From Acidimicrobiia bacterium (lineage in GTDB: Bacteria > Actinomycetota > Acidimicrobiia > Spongiisociales > ZC4RG35), in contig JANQRA010000005.1 in NCBI GenBank assembly GCA_028284765.1, forward strand, positions 1 to 64,000: 64,000 bases of DNA, written 5' to 3'. The position numbers were made by a program, and so were the translations under genes. Of the stretch, positions 35,699 through 44,805 are shown one piece after another; position 1 is the first letter of the stretch, and each line of letters starts with the position of its first letter. Under the pieces are notes generated by a model. The model was not told the DNA's origin, searched no databases, and saw only the letters and a list, made by a program, of their open reading frames with translations.

Positions 35699-36478
35699 TC
35701 AGGCGTCCTCTAGTTGCTCGACGATCAGCCGAGCGCCGTCTACTTCCGTCACCACGATGCTGGAGCCGGCAGGGATCTTCCCCAATGCCGTTGCCCTCCA
35801 CTCCTCATTGAGGATCCGCACCATGCCTGAGCCGGTGTGGGGGTCGATGCCTTGCAGCACGACACCCTCTGAGCCGACCCAACGGTTGGCACCCACACGG
35901 GGTTGTTCGGCCTCGTCCTGCCGATTGATGAACTTGCGGAGGTACAACAACGAAATCGTTGAGACCCCGAAGAACACGAGCCATTGGGCGAGGAGGTTCA
36001 CTCCAAGCCACGCCAGAATTGCTGCCGCGGCTCCCCCTATGGCAAATGGCAGGAGGAAGAAGCCGGCGGTGAATATCTCACCAATGCCGACGACGATGGC
36101 AAAAATTGTCCATAACCACCGCCATATCTCTTGGTCCACGTCGCTACCTCCTTGTCCTGCGACGACCGCGGCCGCTACTAGCGCCGTTGTCGCCACTCCG
36201 TAGAAGAACGTCTCTCTACGGAACTCTCTTCTCCTCCTGGTACGTCCGCTCTGAATGTCTGACCAGCTGTCCACGGGACGTCCCCGCACGGCAGCAGCCC
36301 AGCCTTCGGCAAAGACGGCCAGATCGCCGACGACCTCGTCGACCGTCCGCCCGTCTCTCTCCGCTTCGGCGAGGTGCATGGCCAGCTCGTTGCTCATGCC
36401 TTCCACGACGTCGTGGGCAAGGCCGGTCTCGAGCCAGTACTTCTCGGCGTCGGCAACTACTTGAGCCCGATCGCTCAC
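35699..36478 (-). CDS. HAAS-like domain fused to an NfeD-like membrane protein
   Basis: 259 residues in two parts. The first 90 residues (SDRAQVVADAEKYW ... DEVVGDLAVFAEGWAAAVRG) look like the helical HAAS/DUF1700 signalling domain that normally accompanies PadR regulators. The rest is NfeD-like: several membrane helices (ATTALVAAAVV, WTIFAIVVGIGEIFTAGFFLLPFAIGG) and a C-terminal OB-fold-like domain (WVGSEGVVLQGIDPHTGSGMVRI). The GTG at 36478 overlaps the PadR stop by four bases; the frame to 36529 is inside padR. The fusion links a PadR circuit to the stomatin/NfeD membrane pair. Confidence 0.8.
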   Translation of the reverse strand: MSDRAQVVADAEKYWLETGLAHDVVEGMSNELAMHLAEAERDGRTVDEVVGDLAVFAEGWAAAVRGRPVDSWSDIQSGRTRRRREFRRETFFYGVATTALVAAAVVAGQGGSDVDQEIWRWLWTIFAIVVGIGEIFTAGFFLLPFAIGGAAAAILAWLGVNLLAQWLVFFGVSTISLLYLRKFINRQDEAEQPRVGANRWVGSEGVVLQGIDPHTGSGMVRILNEEWRATALGKIPAGSSIVVTEVDGARLIVEQLEDA

Positions 36479-36825
36479 TTGCCACCTCCGTTCAGCACAC
36501 CATCGACCGAATCGCTGAATGCGTGCCATTCGTCACGCCATCTGGACAAAGTCTCTCGACCCTCGTCCGACATTCGGTAGTACTTGCGGGCAGGGCCCTC
36601 CGAGCTCTGAACCAGATATCCCTCGATCAATCCCTGCTTCTGCAGTCGGGAGAGAAGGGGGTATATCGAGCCCTCACTCGCCAGGTCGAGTCCTCGTTCA
36701 CTCAGTTTGCTGACCATCTCGTACCCGTATGACTCCTGCTCATCGATGATCGAGAGCAGGCACATGTCGAGTACGCCATGTAGCAACTGGGTTGTATGAC
36801 CCTGCCCGGCACCTTTAGGTACCAT
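36475..36825 (-). CDS. PadR-family transcriptional regulator, leaderless
   Basis: 116-residue PadR winged-helix repressor: GVLDMCLLSIIDEQESYGYEMVSKLSERG, the recognition helix region EGSIYPLLSRLQKQGLI, and the wing ARKYYRMSDEGRETL. The ATG at 36825 is chosen over the ATG at 36834 because the latter lies within the predicted -10 box, while 36825 coincides with the expected transcription start, so the mRNA is probably leaderless. It precedes the HAAS-NfeD gene in GTGA overlap and the stomatin gene; it probably represses the whole unit through the palindrome over its own promoter. Confidence 0.88.
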   Translation of the reverse strand: MVPKGAGQGHTTQLLHGVLDMCLLSIIDEQESYGYEMVSKLSERGLDLASEGSIYPLLSRLQKQGLIEGYLVQSSEGPARKYYRMSDEGRETLSRWRDEWHAFSDSVDGVLNGGGK

Positions 36826-36860
36826 GTCCAACATGATACCTTAAGTCGCCAGGTTGTCAA
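36817..36860 (-). promoter_or_regulatory. padR promoter with overlapping palindromic operator
   Basis: Read leftward: -35 TTGACA (36860-36855), 16-base spacer, -10 TATCAT (36838-36833), then seven bases to the ATG at 36825. An 11-3-11 palindrome (AGGTACCATGT-CCA-ACATGATACCT, 36817-36841, 10 of 11 pairs) covers the -10 box and start codon. It contains the ATGT/ACAT half-sites typical of PadR operators. Autorepression is the expected consequence. Confidence 0.75.
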
Positions 36861-36894
36861 CACGACAAGGTTGCTTGCGGGGCAAGGGCCCGTT

Positions 36895-36960
36895 TCTCGA
36901 CCGTTCTGTGTCAGATGTGGGCGGTGATAGGGCCCCGGGTTGACACAGAACGAGTCGAGA
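36895..36960. repeat. Long interrupted inverted repeat
   Basis: A 19-base left arm (36895-36913, core GTTCTGTGTCA) pairs with a 20-base right arm (36941-36960, core TGACACAGAAC) across a 27-base GC-rich loop; only one to two bases per arm fail to pair. It lies in the gap between the divergent padR promoter and the unknown gene at 36975. It could be an operator pair, a structured leader or a transposon-end relic. Confidence 0.6.
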
Positions 36961-36974
36961 GGTGCGTTTAGTGA

Positions 36975-37835
36975 GTGTTTGGAGGTGTCTTCAACAATCG
37001 GGGCATGGCATCAGGATGGTTTGGCGGTGGGGTCTCCACGACTTCCGGGTACGTGGCAATAGGTGTGTTGGGGACCTTGGGGGTGGCTGTCGTCGCACTG
37101 GGCCTCGCACTCACCAACAGTGAAGACGCCCCGGAGGCGATCGATTGCAAGTACGAAGCCGTTGAGGTCATAAGTGAGGCAACTGTCGATCTACCGGACG
37201 AACCCCAGGCTCCCGAAGAAGGCGGACCACCCACGTGGACACCGGAACAGTTCCTCAACAATCACTACGAGAATTGTGTTGCCGAAGGGGAGACAAAGGT
37301 CATAGTCAATGGTCTCCCTGATGTTTCCGGTGTGTACTCCACGACCGGAGGCAACGTGTCTCTCGAAGGTTGGTCGCTGGGCGACAACGAGTTCTTCGTG
37401 AACGTTGGTCGCTGCTATCTCGATGATTCACATGTCTTCACGACCAAGGCGATCCAAGTGTCAGACACAGTGAGCGAATTGGCTGAGGACGGCTCCGACG
37501 CCGTTGTGGGAGGCGAGTTCATCACAGTGCACTTCGGCATGACGGGTGAAGGTGGACCATTTGCCGCCGTCACCAGGGAGGAGCTTCTGTCGATCGAAAC
37601 GACGGAGGGGGACGGAGCTGTGCTTCCCTCGATGGGCCTATCCCGGGTCACCCATAACTACTCGCCCCACGTGGACGTCACGATGGTTCCCGGTGTCTTT
37701 GATCCCGAGACATTCAAAGGTGCGTTTGCCTTCGGGTCGCAGGCATACAACGACCGAGACTTCCAGCCCTGGACGGATGCCCCGTGGAACGGCACCCCGG
37801 ACTATCTCTTCGAGATCCTGGTCTTCTGCAAGTAG
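36975..37835 (+). CDS. Membrane-anchored secreted protein, function unknown
   Basis: 286 residues with one N-terminal membrane helix (GYVAIGVLGTLGVAVVALGLAL, about 26-47) and an extracytoplasmic acidic domain with four cysteines (in IDCKYEA, ENCVAEG, GRCYLDD and the final VFCK), which may form two disulfides. No recognised family. GTG at 36975 is taken as start; ATG at 37005 would still include the helix. It is followed 62 bases later by an LpqH-like lipoprotein gene on the same strand and may share its transcript. Confidence 0.65.
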   Translation: MFGGVFNNRGMASGWFGGGVSTTSGYVAIGVLGTLGVAVVALGLALTNSEDAPEAIDCKYEAVEVISEATVDLPDEPQAPEEGGPPTWTPEQFLNNHYENCVAEGETKVIVNGLPDVSGVYSTTGGNVSLEGWSLGDNEFFVNVGRCYLDDSHVFTTKAIQVSDTVSELAEDGSDAVVGGEFITVHFGMTGEGGPFAAVTREELLSIETTEGDGAVLPSMGLSRVTHNYSPHVDVTMVPGVFDPETFKGAFAFGSQAYNDRDFQPWTDAPWNGTPDYLFEILVFCK

Positions 37836-37897
37836 AGCGTTTAGAGGACGTTTGGTCTCGCCGGATAGATCTGGTCGCAACAGAAAGAGGAGTTGTG

Positions 37898-38500
37898 ATG
37901 GAGAAGAGATTCACCGTGTACGTTGTGTTGGCGCTTTTGCTCGGAGCGTGTGGAGGTCAGGCAGTTGAAGACCCGGAAGTCCAATCGACCGCTCGGCAGG
38001 AGCAGCCTGAGCCGACTTCGACGACAGTCTCGGCCGAGGCCCCGACCTCTCAGGTCGCCAGCCAACCTGCCGAAGGCGACGGCACCGTCACGATCGGTTC
38101 CCAGACGTGGACGTTCGCTCTCAACGGCAACGCCAGCGAGATCTGCATGCCGAACACTGGTGGGTCCTTCTTCGTCAACATGTTCGGGGAGGCCGACGAC
38201 GGCACCCAGATTGCTCTAAGCATTCAGACGCTTGGCGACGGAAACGCAATCGTCCAAGCTGGGGCTGTTCAGATCACGGGTGAGTTGTGGAAGGCCGACA
38301 GCAATGTCTACGACACCGTTGCGAACGTGGAGGGCTTGCCAGAGGGCATCGGAGCCGAAGTGTCTGTTGAGGGGAAATCCATTTCAGGTACCGGCGTGTT
38401 TTACGAAGATCGAGCCCTAGCGGAGGCGCGAGCTGGCGGATCGAACTACGACGCGGGCGTGTTGGAAGGCACCTTCTCGGCCACTTGTCCGGATGGTTAG
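37898..38500 (+). CDS. LpqH-like (19-kDa antigen type) lipoprotein
   Basis: 200-residue predicted lipoprotein: MEKRFTVYVVLALLLGACGG, then a Ser/Thr/Pro/Glu linker to about 60. The C-terminal domain starts with GTVTIGSQTWTF and an early cysteine (EICMPN), and ends with GTGVFYEDRA ... EGTFSATC. The order VTI-G, Cys, SGTxxF, GxFxxxC recalls mycobacterial LpqH-type antigens, and the same pattern recurs in three other genes of this window. Ribosome-binding site AGAGGAG. Its stop overlaps the FAD-oxidase ATG by eight bases. The family match is my reading of the pattern, not a search result. Confidence 0.7.
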   Translation: MEKRFTVYVVLALLLGACGGQAVEDPEVQSTARQEQPEPTSTTVSAEAPTSQVASQPAEGDGTVTIGSQTWTFALNGNASEICMPNTGGSFFVNMFGEADDGTQIALSIQTLGDGNAIVQAGAVQITGELWKADSNVYDTVANVEGLPEGIGAEVSVEGKSISGTGVFYEDRALAEARAGGSNYDAGVLEGTFSATCPDG

Positions 38501-39857
38501 TCGGCTAGACGCTCCCTCCGTGATGACGCTTCGAGGGCGGCTCAGAGGAGAGTTGATCTCTCCAGAGGATTCGTTGTACGACGATGCTCGCAAGGTTTGG
38601 AACGGAATGATCGACCGACGCCCCGCCCTGATTGCCTACTGCGAGGGCACGGCCGATGTCATTGCGTGCGTCGACTACGCCCAGACGACCGGTACTCCGG
38701 TGACCGTACGAGGCGGTGGCCACAGCGTGGCAGGCAGAGCCGTTGCTGATGACGCACTTCTCGTCGACTTGTCGCACATGCGGTCGGTCCAGGTCGATCC
38801 ACAGGGAAAGACCGCGCGCGTAGGCGCAGGGGCGACGTGGGGAGTCGTCGACCATGAAACCCAAGCCTTCGGGCTTGCGTTGACCGGCGGTGTCGATTCT
38901 CGGACGGGTGTTGGAGGGCTTACGTTGGGCGGTGGCGTCGGGTTCCTGGCGAGACCATTCGGACTTACGATCGATCATCTCCTTGGCGCTGAGGTCGTGC
39001 TCGCTGATGGGCGGGTTGTCAACGCCGCTGAAGACGAGCATTCAGACCTGCTTTGGGCCCTCCGCGGTGGGGGAGGCAATTGTGGGGTAGTCACCGCGTT
39101 CGAATACCGACTCGATGAACTCGGTCCGGAAGTGATGCACACTCAAGTCTTCCTACCCATGGGCCAGGCTGCGGAAGGCCTCTCCTTCTATCGGGACTTC
39201 ATGGCAGCGTCATCAGAGTCGGTCAGTTGCTTCGCCCTCTTCATCAATGTGCCTCCCGTGGAGCCGTTTCCCGAAGAGTCGTTCGGTGAGACATGCCTGG
39301 CACTGGTGGCCATGCATGCTGGCTCAGTCGACGAAGGGGAGGCTGAACTGAAGCCGTTCGCCGAGTTTGGCTCGCCCTTGCTCTCCGTTCTGGAGCCAAT
39401 CCCTTACGCAACCTTGCAGTCGAGCTTCGATACGGGTGCTCCCGACGGTGGCCGCTACTACTGGAAGGCCCAGTACCTGAATGGTCTCACCGACGGCTTC
39501 ATCGAGACACTCGTGGACAGGGTTGACCCTCTACCCGGAGCTTTCTCCAACGTGTTCATAGAGCCGTTGGGCGGAGCAGTGAGCCGGGTCGATCCAACAG
39601 CTACGGCCTTTCCTCACCGGGATGTCGAATTCGGGCTTGGTATCTCATCGGGTTGGGAAGACGCAGCTGAGGACGGGAAGGCAATCGCATGGACTCGCGC
39701 ACTCCACGATGACCTGCTCCAATTCGGGACCGGCAGTGTCTACATCAACTACGTCGATCGTGACGAAGATCGAGCTACCGATGCCTACGGGGCCAATCTG
39801 AGACGGTTGGAAGCGATCGGAGCGAAGTACGACCCGCACGGGATGTTCAGACGCTGA
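38493..39857 (+). CDS. FAD-linked oxidase, berberine-bridge type
   Basis: 454-residue flavoprotein oxidase with the FAD PCMH domain: VTVRGGGHSVAG with His77 for covalent FAD, GAGATWGVVDHETQ, TGGVDSRTGVGGLTLGGGVGFL and LWALRGGGGNCGVVTAFEY. The C-terminal BBE substrate motif is YINYVDRDED ... ANLRRLEAIGAKYDPHGMF. The Cys of the usual bicovalent flavin link is not apparent (VGFLARPFGLT), so only the His link is expected. No signal peptide, so cytosolic. Substrate unknown; carbohydrates or aromatic alcohols are common in the family. Confidence 0.9.
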   Translation: MVSRLDAPSVMTLRGRLRGELISPEDSLYDDARKVWNGMIDRRPALIAYCEGTADVIACVDYAQTTGTPVTVRGGGHSVAGRAVADDALLVDLSHMRSVQVDPQGKTARVGAGATWGVVDHETQAFGLALTGGVDSRTGVGGLTLGGGVGFLARPFGLTIDHLLGAEVVLADGRVVNAAEDEHSDLLWALRGGGGNCGVVTAFEYRLDELGPEVMHTQVFLPMGQAAEGLSFYRDFMAASSESVSCFALFINVPPVEPFPEESFGETCLALVAMHAGSVDEGEAELKPFAEFGSPLLSVLEPIPYATLQSSFDTGAPDGGRYYWKAQYLNGLTDGFIETLVDRVDPLPGAFSNVFIEPLGGAVSRVDPTATAFPHRDVEFGLGISSGWEDAAEDGKAIAWTRALHDDLLQFGTGSVYINYVDRDEDRATDAYGANLRRLEAIGAKYDPHGMFRR

Positions 39858-42800
39858 GCAGCCCCTCGGCCAAATCCGACAGATACCTGGCGCCGACCCG
39901 GTCTGCTTCAGCCTTGGCGTCCATCAGAATCTCGACCGATTGTGCTGCTTCACCCTGGCGAATCTGCGCATACAAGCGGTAATACAGGTTGTCGGCGGCC
40001 TCTTGTGCCTCGGTCCACAACTCCGGACTCGACTCTTGTAGGCGGGACGCCTCAGCTGTTGCGAAGGCGATTGTGGTCCTTGGTGTCTCCATCTGGTCGG
40101 AAACGTCCAGCATTGCCCCTGGGTTCGACTTCAGCTCCACAATGCTGTCCATTGCACCGTCGATGGCCTCTCGCGTCTCGTCGATTGTTGTCTTGCCCTC
40201 CAGGAAATTGTCCACCTCGGCGCGAATCAGCACGGCCAATGACATGATCTTCTTGGCTTGATCCGCACCCGAATACTCCCTTGATACGTATTCGTCGACG
40301 ATCGCTCGCACCTCTTCGATATCGCTTCGGCTGGAGTGGACCTCCGCCGAGAGCGTGTAGTACGCATGCTCCCACTTTGGGTTGAGGCCCGCATCAACAA
40401 CTCTGATCAAGTCCTCTTGCGCCGCGGTCAAGTCGCCACGCATCCAGTCGTATCCGGCTTTCACAAACAGATGGTTGAGCAACTCGTAGCCCACGACGTG
40501 CCGGTCGGCCTCGCCGACCGCGACCAGCGCCTCGACCAGGTCCCAGTCCCCGGACTGAAGGTATGCCCAACCAACCCAACCGAAGTGATAGTGCCGCCAC
40601 TTCGGATAATCCCTCGCTGCTGCGACCGTTCGGTCGGCATATCGCTTGAAACGTTCTCGCCGCGCACCTGGCGTTAATGCTGCTACTTCTAAGGCAGCCT
40701 CGTTCACGGCCATCGTGGACTCGATGTCACCCGCTGTGGGTGCCATCTCCGCAGCCCTGTCTAGCTCTTCGAACGCCGCTTTGCTGTCCCCCGTCCAGGC
40801 ATAGGTCAGAGCGAGGTTGAGTCTCGACCTCACCTCTGCAACCTGATGCTCCAGTTCCACAGCGATGTCTACTGCTTCGTTGGCGTATCTGAAGCTGGCA
40901 TCCATGTCTTCACCCAACACTCGGGTGAGGCTGCCCATCGACCTCGCCACGAACGACTTCACAACGGAAGCAGGGGTTGAGGAGAAAACCTCGTATGCGA
41001 ACTCTCCTTCGGCGAGAGCGGTGGCGGCATCATTCATTTGGAAGTGTCCGCCCATGCTCATTGCCCTCAACTCGGCGCGTCTCAGCGGAACGTCGCACGT
41101 CTCGATCGCTCGCTCCATCCACATCATGGTGTTGGTTCCGTGGTCGAGGTCCTCCCAGTGCCAGAGGATCGCCGAAGCGATCTGGCCCGCCGCAACACCG
41201 TTGCCCTGTGACTCCGCCCATTCGTAGCCAGCCAGCAGGTTCTCGTAGTCGAGGTGTATTCGGTCGAGAAGGTCAGACCTCCCAGCTTCGTGGATCCGTT
41301 CGTAGACAGATTCAGAGAACTGAACACACCAGCCGCTGTGTCGCTGGCGAGCTGCGCCCGTCGGATCTGACGCCTCGAGCTTCTGCGACGCATATTCACG
41401 GATTGTCTCGAGCAAGCGAAAGCGTTGAGTGTCAGTCCGGACTTGGCTACTGACTAGAGAGCTGTCGACGAGGGTCGCCACCATCGCTGCAACCCTCGTC
41501 TTTGGGATCTCGTCGTCACTGCAAACGAACTCGGCCATGTCCAAGTCGAAGCCCCCCTGAAAGACGGTGAGTAAGTCGAGGACCCTTCGCTCTTCGGGGG
41601 CGAGCAGGTTGTAGCTCCATTCGATGGTCGCTCTCAACGTCTGGTGTCGCTCGGGAGCGGTGTTCTGACCAGCAGTCAAGAGGTCCAACCTGTTGTCGAG
41701 CCGCGCTACAACATCGGCAGGGGATGTGGTTGCGGCTCTGGCTGCGGCCAACTCAATCGCCAGCGGCATTCCTTCCAGTCGGCGACAGATGTCCGCAATT
41801 ACGTCAGGCTGAGTATTCCGGTCGAGCCGAGCGCGCTCAATGAATAGCTCCATGGCTTCAGCTGGTTCGTTGTCGACCTCCGAAAGCTCGAGACCGGGGA
41901 CCCTGAATACGGTCTCTCCCCTGGCGCGAAGAGGTGCTCGACTGGTGGTGAGGACCTTCAGGCTTGCCCCCGACTCGAGGAGCTCGGTCGCCACCTGACT
42001 TGCCTCCACCACAAGGTGCTCGCAGTTGTCCAGGATGACCAGCGCTCGATCGTGGGCCATCACCCGACAGATTGTTTCGAGTGCGCTCTCTCCTGGGTCC
42101 AGGCCCGCCGCATCGGCGATTCGCTCCGGAATTCGGCCACCATCGTTGAGGTCAGCCAATTCGACAAACCACAACCCGTCGGGGAACCGGTCCTGCACGC
42201 CGCGAGCCGTCTTGATAGCCAGCCGAGTCTTCCCACTTCCGCCAGCACCGGTGAGGGTCAGTAGCCGTGTGGTGTCGAGCCGCTCGGAGATTTCGTCGAT
42301 CTCACGCTGCCTGCCGACGAACGAATCAAGTTCTACTGGCAGGTTGTCTCGTGCCTGGGAGAGTGACGAGTCGTGAAGGAGGATCTTCTCTTCGAGACGT
42401 CGAAGTCGCTCACCTGGCTCGGTGCCGATCTCTGCGAGGTGGTCTCCGACCTCTTGGTAGGCGCGCAACGCATCCGTGGTCCGGCCGAGTCGATACCTAG
42501 CGGTCATGAGGTGCTGCCAGAGCCGTTCCCGATACGGGTGCTCGATCACGAGCGCCTCGAGAGCTGGCAGCGCCTCCTCGGATCTCCCCAATTCGATCAA
42601 CAGCTCGGAATGCCTTTCCAGCATCTCGAGGTGCACTTCAGTCAATCGGGCGATCTCCGGGCGAGCGAACTCGTCATCCGCCACGTCTTGATAAGGGTTG
42701 CCAGCCCAGTGGGCGAGGGCTGACTCGACCGCGGCCAGAGCCTGTTCACCGCTCTTTTTGGTGGCGGAGGAGGCAAGCATGTCCAACTCTTGCGAGTCGA

Positions 42801-43086
42801 GAGTGTTGTCCTCGAGATTCAGCCGATAGCCGTAGCCCTCAGTTGCAATAACCCCGTCTCCGAGCTCCTTTCGCAACCCAGAGATGTGGGTTTGGAGCGC
42901 TGCCCTAGCTGTCTCAGGAGGCTGGCTATTCCAGAAGCGGTCGATGAGAACGTCCGTCGAAACGCGCCCACCATTGGCAAGCGCCAGGATTGCGAGCAGT
43001 CTCCTGCGGGCAGGTCTGTCAAGGGAGACCTGCTCCCCATCACGCTCGACTTGGAGCGGCCCGAGCACCTTCACCTGAAGGCCCAT
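39847..43086 (-). CDS. AfsR/SARP-type giant transcriptional regulator
   Basis: 1079-residue regulator: an OmpR-like winged helix (about 1-95), a BTAD helical domain (96-240), an NTPase domain with Walker A GAGGSGKT (280-287) and Walker B ALVILDNCEHLV, then a long helical repeat region (about 570-1079) of TPR type. This is the AfsR/SARP large-regulator layout of actinobacteria, often controlling secondary metabolism or stress genes; here no biosynthetic cluster is adjacent. It converges on the FAD-oxidase gene with 11 bases of overlap. The ATG at 43086 is 36 bases after the DUF998 gene on the same strand. Confidence 0.92.
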   Translation of the reverse strand: MGLQVKVLGPLQVERDGEQVSLDRPARRRLLAILALANGGRVSTDVLIDRFWNSQPPETARAALQTHISGLRKELGDGVIATEGYGYRLNLEDNTLDSQELDMLASSATKKSGEQALAAVESALAHWAGNPYQDVADDEFARPEIARLTEVHLEMLERHSELLIELGRSEEALPALEALVIEHPYRERLWQHLMTARYRLGRTTDALRAYQEVGDHLAEIGTEPGERLRRLEEKILLHDSSLSQARDNLPVELDSFVGRQREIDEISERLDTTRLLTLTGAGGSGKTRLAIKTARGVQDRFPDGLWFVELADLNDGGRIPERIADAAGLDPGESALETICRVMAHDRALVILDNCEHLVVEASQVATELLESGASLKVLTTSRAPLRARGETVFRVPGLELSEVDNEPAEAMELFIERARLDRNTQPDVIADICRRLEGMPLAIELAAARAATTSPADVVARLDNRLDLLTAGQNTAPERHQTLRATIEWSYNLLAPEERRVLDLLTVFQGGFDLDMAEFVCSDDEIPKTRVAAMVATLVDSSLVSSQVRTDTQRFRLLETIREYASQKLEASDPTGAARQRHSGWCVQFSESVYERIHEAGRSDLLDRIHLDYENLLAGYEWAESQGNGVAAGQIASAILWHWEDLDHGTNTMMWMERAIETCDVPLRRAELRAMSMGGHFQMNDAATALAEGEFAYEVFSSTPASVVKSFVARSMGSLTRVLGEDMDASFRYANEAVDIAVELEHQVAEVRSRLNLALTYAWTGDSKAAFEELDRAAEMAPTAGDIESTMAVNEAALEVAALTPGARRERFKRYADRTVAAARDYPKWRHYHFGWVGWAYLQSGDWDLVEALVAVGEADRHVVGYELLNHLFVKAGYDWMRGDLTAAQEDLIRVVDAGLNPKWEHAYYTLSAEVHSSRSDIEEVRAIVDEYVSREYSGADQAKKIMSLAVLIRAEVDNFLEGKTTIDETREAIDGAMDSIVELKSNPGAMLDVSDQMETPRTTIAFATAEASRLQESSPELWTEAQEAADNLYYRLYAQIRQGEAAQSVEILMDAKAEADRVGARYLSDLAEGLLSV

Positions 43087-43122
43087 CAGGGCGATACTGC
43101 CACTTTGACAGCGGGCTCTGCT

Positions 43123-43806
43123 CTACGGATTCAGCTTGTCCCGCCTCACGACCTCAGCCGTGACCAGGATCCAGGCCACGGTGGCGAACATGATCATCCA
43201 CTCGAGAAACGATGGAAGCCAGAACCCTGGACGATCGGGACCCGACGGACCCTCCAGCATCGTGTCTCGGTCGATGTCCATGACTAGCGATGGCATGAAG
43301 AGAAACAGGATGAAGCTGAGTGCCGCCACGCCGCTAGCAACGGCGAGCCACTTAGGAAACGGCGAGGCGGACGATCTCAACACGTAGATCGTGAATGCTG
43401 TCGTGAACACAAATCCACCGAGGAAGAAGGTCAGGGCAGCCAGGGTGTGATTGCCGAGGGCCTCTGGCGGACCAATCGGGAACAGGCCGACTGCGCTGAT
43501 CCCAAGCGCGGTGATCACTCCGATCGTGGAGATCACGGTCATGGCCTTCGTGCGCGCATACCTGCCGAGGCTCATCATGAAGAAGGCGAAGATCAGTCCC
43601 CCAATGATCAACCCGACGTTGAACACCCAGGCCAGTTCAGACACGCCGGTCTCTCCCAGTTCGGAGATGTTGTGGTTCAAGAAGGAATACGAGTCCCCGA
43701 ACTCACCCTCGTACGCGACCGCGGCGATCAGTGACGTCGTCGCGACGACGATCGACCCGATCCAGCCTGACATATAGATGGATCTGCTGAGGCTGTTGTT
43801 TGCCAT
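43123..43806 (-). CDS. DUF998-family membrane protein
   Basis: About 227 residues with six predicted membrane helices, starting SIYMSGWIGSIVVATTSL; the NHNISELGETG loop after helix one and the later FPIGPPEALGNHTLAA segment fit DUF998. Function unknown; proteins of this type are common in actinobacteria. ATG at 43806 is preferred, with GGTGGG ahead of it; GTG at 43815 is possible. It is likely co-transcribed with the giant regulator. Confidence 0.75.
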   Translation of the reverse strand: MANNSLSRSIYMSGWIGSIVVATTSLIAAVAYEGEFGDSYSFLNHNISELGETGVSELAWVFNVGLIIGGLIFAFFMMSLGRYARTKAMTVISTIGVITALGISAVGLFPIGPPEALGNHTLAALTFFLGGFVFTTAFTIYVLRSSASPFPKWLAVASGVAALSFILFLFMPSLVMDIDRDTMLEGPSGPDRPGFWLPSFLEWMIMFATVAWILVTAEVVRRDKLNP

Positions 43807-43854
43807 GCCCACCACTTTGGTGTGACGGACGGCCGATTCAGTCGATTTCGACAG

Positions 43855-44748
43855 CTACCAGATGAAAGAGGGCTGAGTCATCACGTAGCGGTCGAGGCTC
43901 ACCACGGGTGAATCCATCAAGAGCATCTCATAGAAGGGATCAATTCGGTATCCGTTCTCGAGGGCCCATCGAACCGTCTCGGCGGCTGCGGCAGGGATGG
44001 TGATTCGGAAGTCCTCGGCTCCTTCTCGCCCTGCAGCTGCTTCGAGCAGCGCAACGGTCGGCTGGAGGTCCTTGGCGTCCTTCACTCCAACCGGCCCCAC
44101 GTACATCCCCTGCAGGCCAAACGCATAGCCAACGGTCTCGGTCCCCCGTATCACCCGAAATAGGGGTCGGTCGTTGGTCAGGAATTCGAGGTCGATGTCG
44201 CGCTCGTAGCCGACCACATCCCGGTCGATCTCTCGTACTTCGTCGGTCAATTCCGTCGGCTCGAGCTGGATGTCACCGTCCGGCTCAAACCTCCGCGGTG
44301 CGCGTCCCAGTTCGATGCTGTTGCCATAGACACTCACGCCCGACCGCAGGTACAGGCTGAGGGCGAGCGGGTTCTGCGTCGCAAGGATCGACCGCGACGT
44401 GCCGCGCGTTTGTGGAAAGGCCCGTTCCAGGATTCCCCTCCCGACACCTCGTCCCTGAGCATCAGGGTGAACGAAGAAGTGAGTCAGCTGGAGGTGCCCA
44501 CCTCGTTCGACCGAACGACCCCAACCAACGATGTTCCCGTCGAGCTCGGCCACCCAGTCTTCGGCAACGGTGTTCTCGAGATGGACCATCATCGACCCCT
44601 GCCGGCCCCACGCACCTTCAACTCCGTCCTTCTCCTCGGGGCTGACCAGCCCGATGTCTTGGACATACTTGAACACCGACGCCCGGAACATCCGGTAGGA
44701 ATCGTGCCGGTCGTCCGGTTCATGCCGGCGATATCTCACTTCGCTCAT
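43855..44748 (-). CDS. GNAT-family N-acetyltransferase
   Basis: 297-residue protein with a complete N-terminal GNAT domain: HFFVHPDAQGRGVGRGILERAF is the acetyl-CoA loop (motif A, Q/RxxGxG), followed by LATQNPLALSLYLRSGVSVYGNSIEL (motif B). A second, degenerate GNAT-like half makes up residues about 170-297, as in tandem GNAT proteins. The ATG at 44748 is chosen; the frame continues upstream across the clpB promoter but without family features. It is divergent from clpB. Substrate unknown. Confidence 0.85.
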   Translation of the reverse strand: MSEVRYRRHEPDDRHDSYRMFRASVFKYVQDIGLVSPEEKDGVEGAWGRQGSMMVHLENTVAEDWVAELDGNIVGWGRSVERGGHLQLTHFFVHPDAQGRGVGRGILERAFPQTRGTSRSILATQNPLALSLYLRSGVSVYGNSIELGRAPRRFEPDGDIQLEPTELTDEVREIDRDVVGYERDIDLEFLTNDRPLFRVIRGTETVGYAFGLQGMYVGPVGVKDAKDLQPTVALLEAAAGREGAEDFRITIPAAAAETVRWALENGYRIDPFYEMLLMDSPVVSLDRYVMTQPSFIW

Positions 44749-44805
44749 GGGGAAGAACCTAGGCGGTCCCACTTGCAGGGTCCTTGCAGATCTGCGGCGT
44801 CTGAA

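Noticed and set aside
39847-43086. Biosynthetic gene cluster driven by the AfsR-like regulator
   Set aside because: No polyketide, peptide-synthetase or tailoring genes are adjacent; the single FAD-linked oxidase is not enough.
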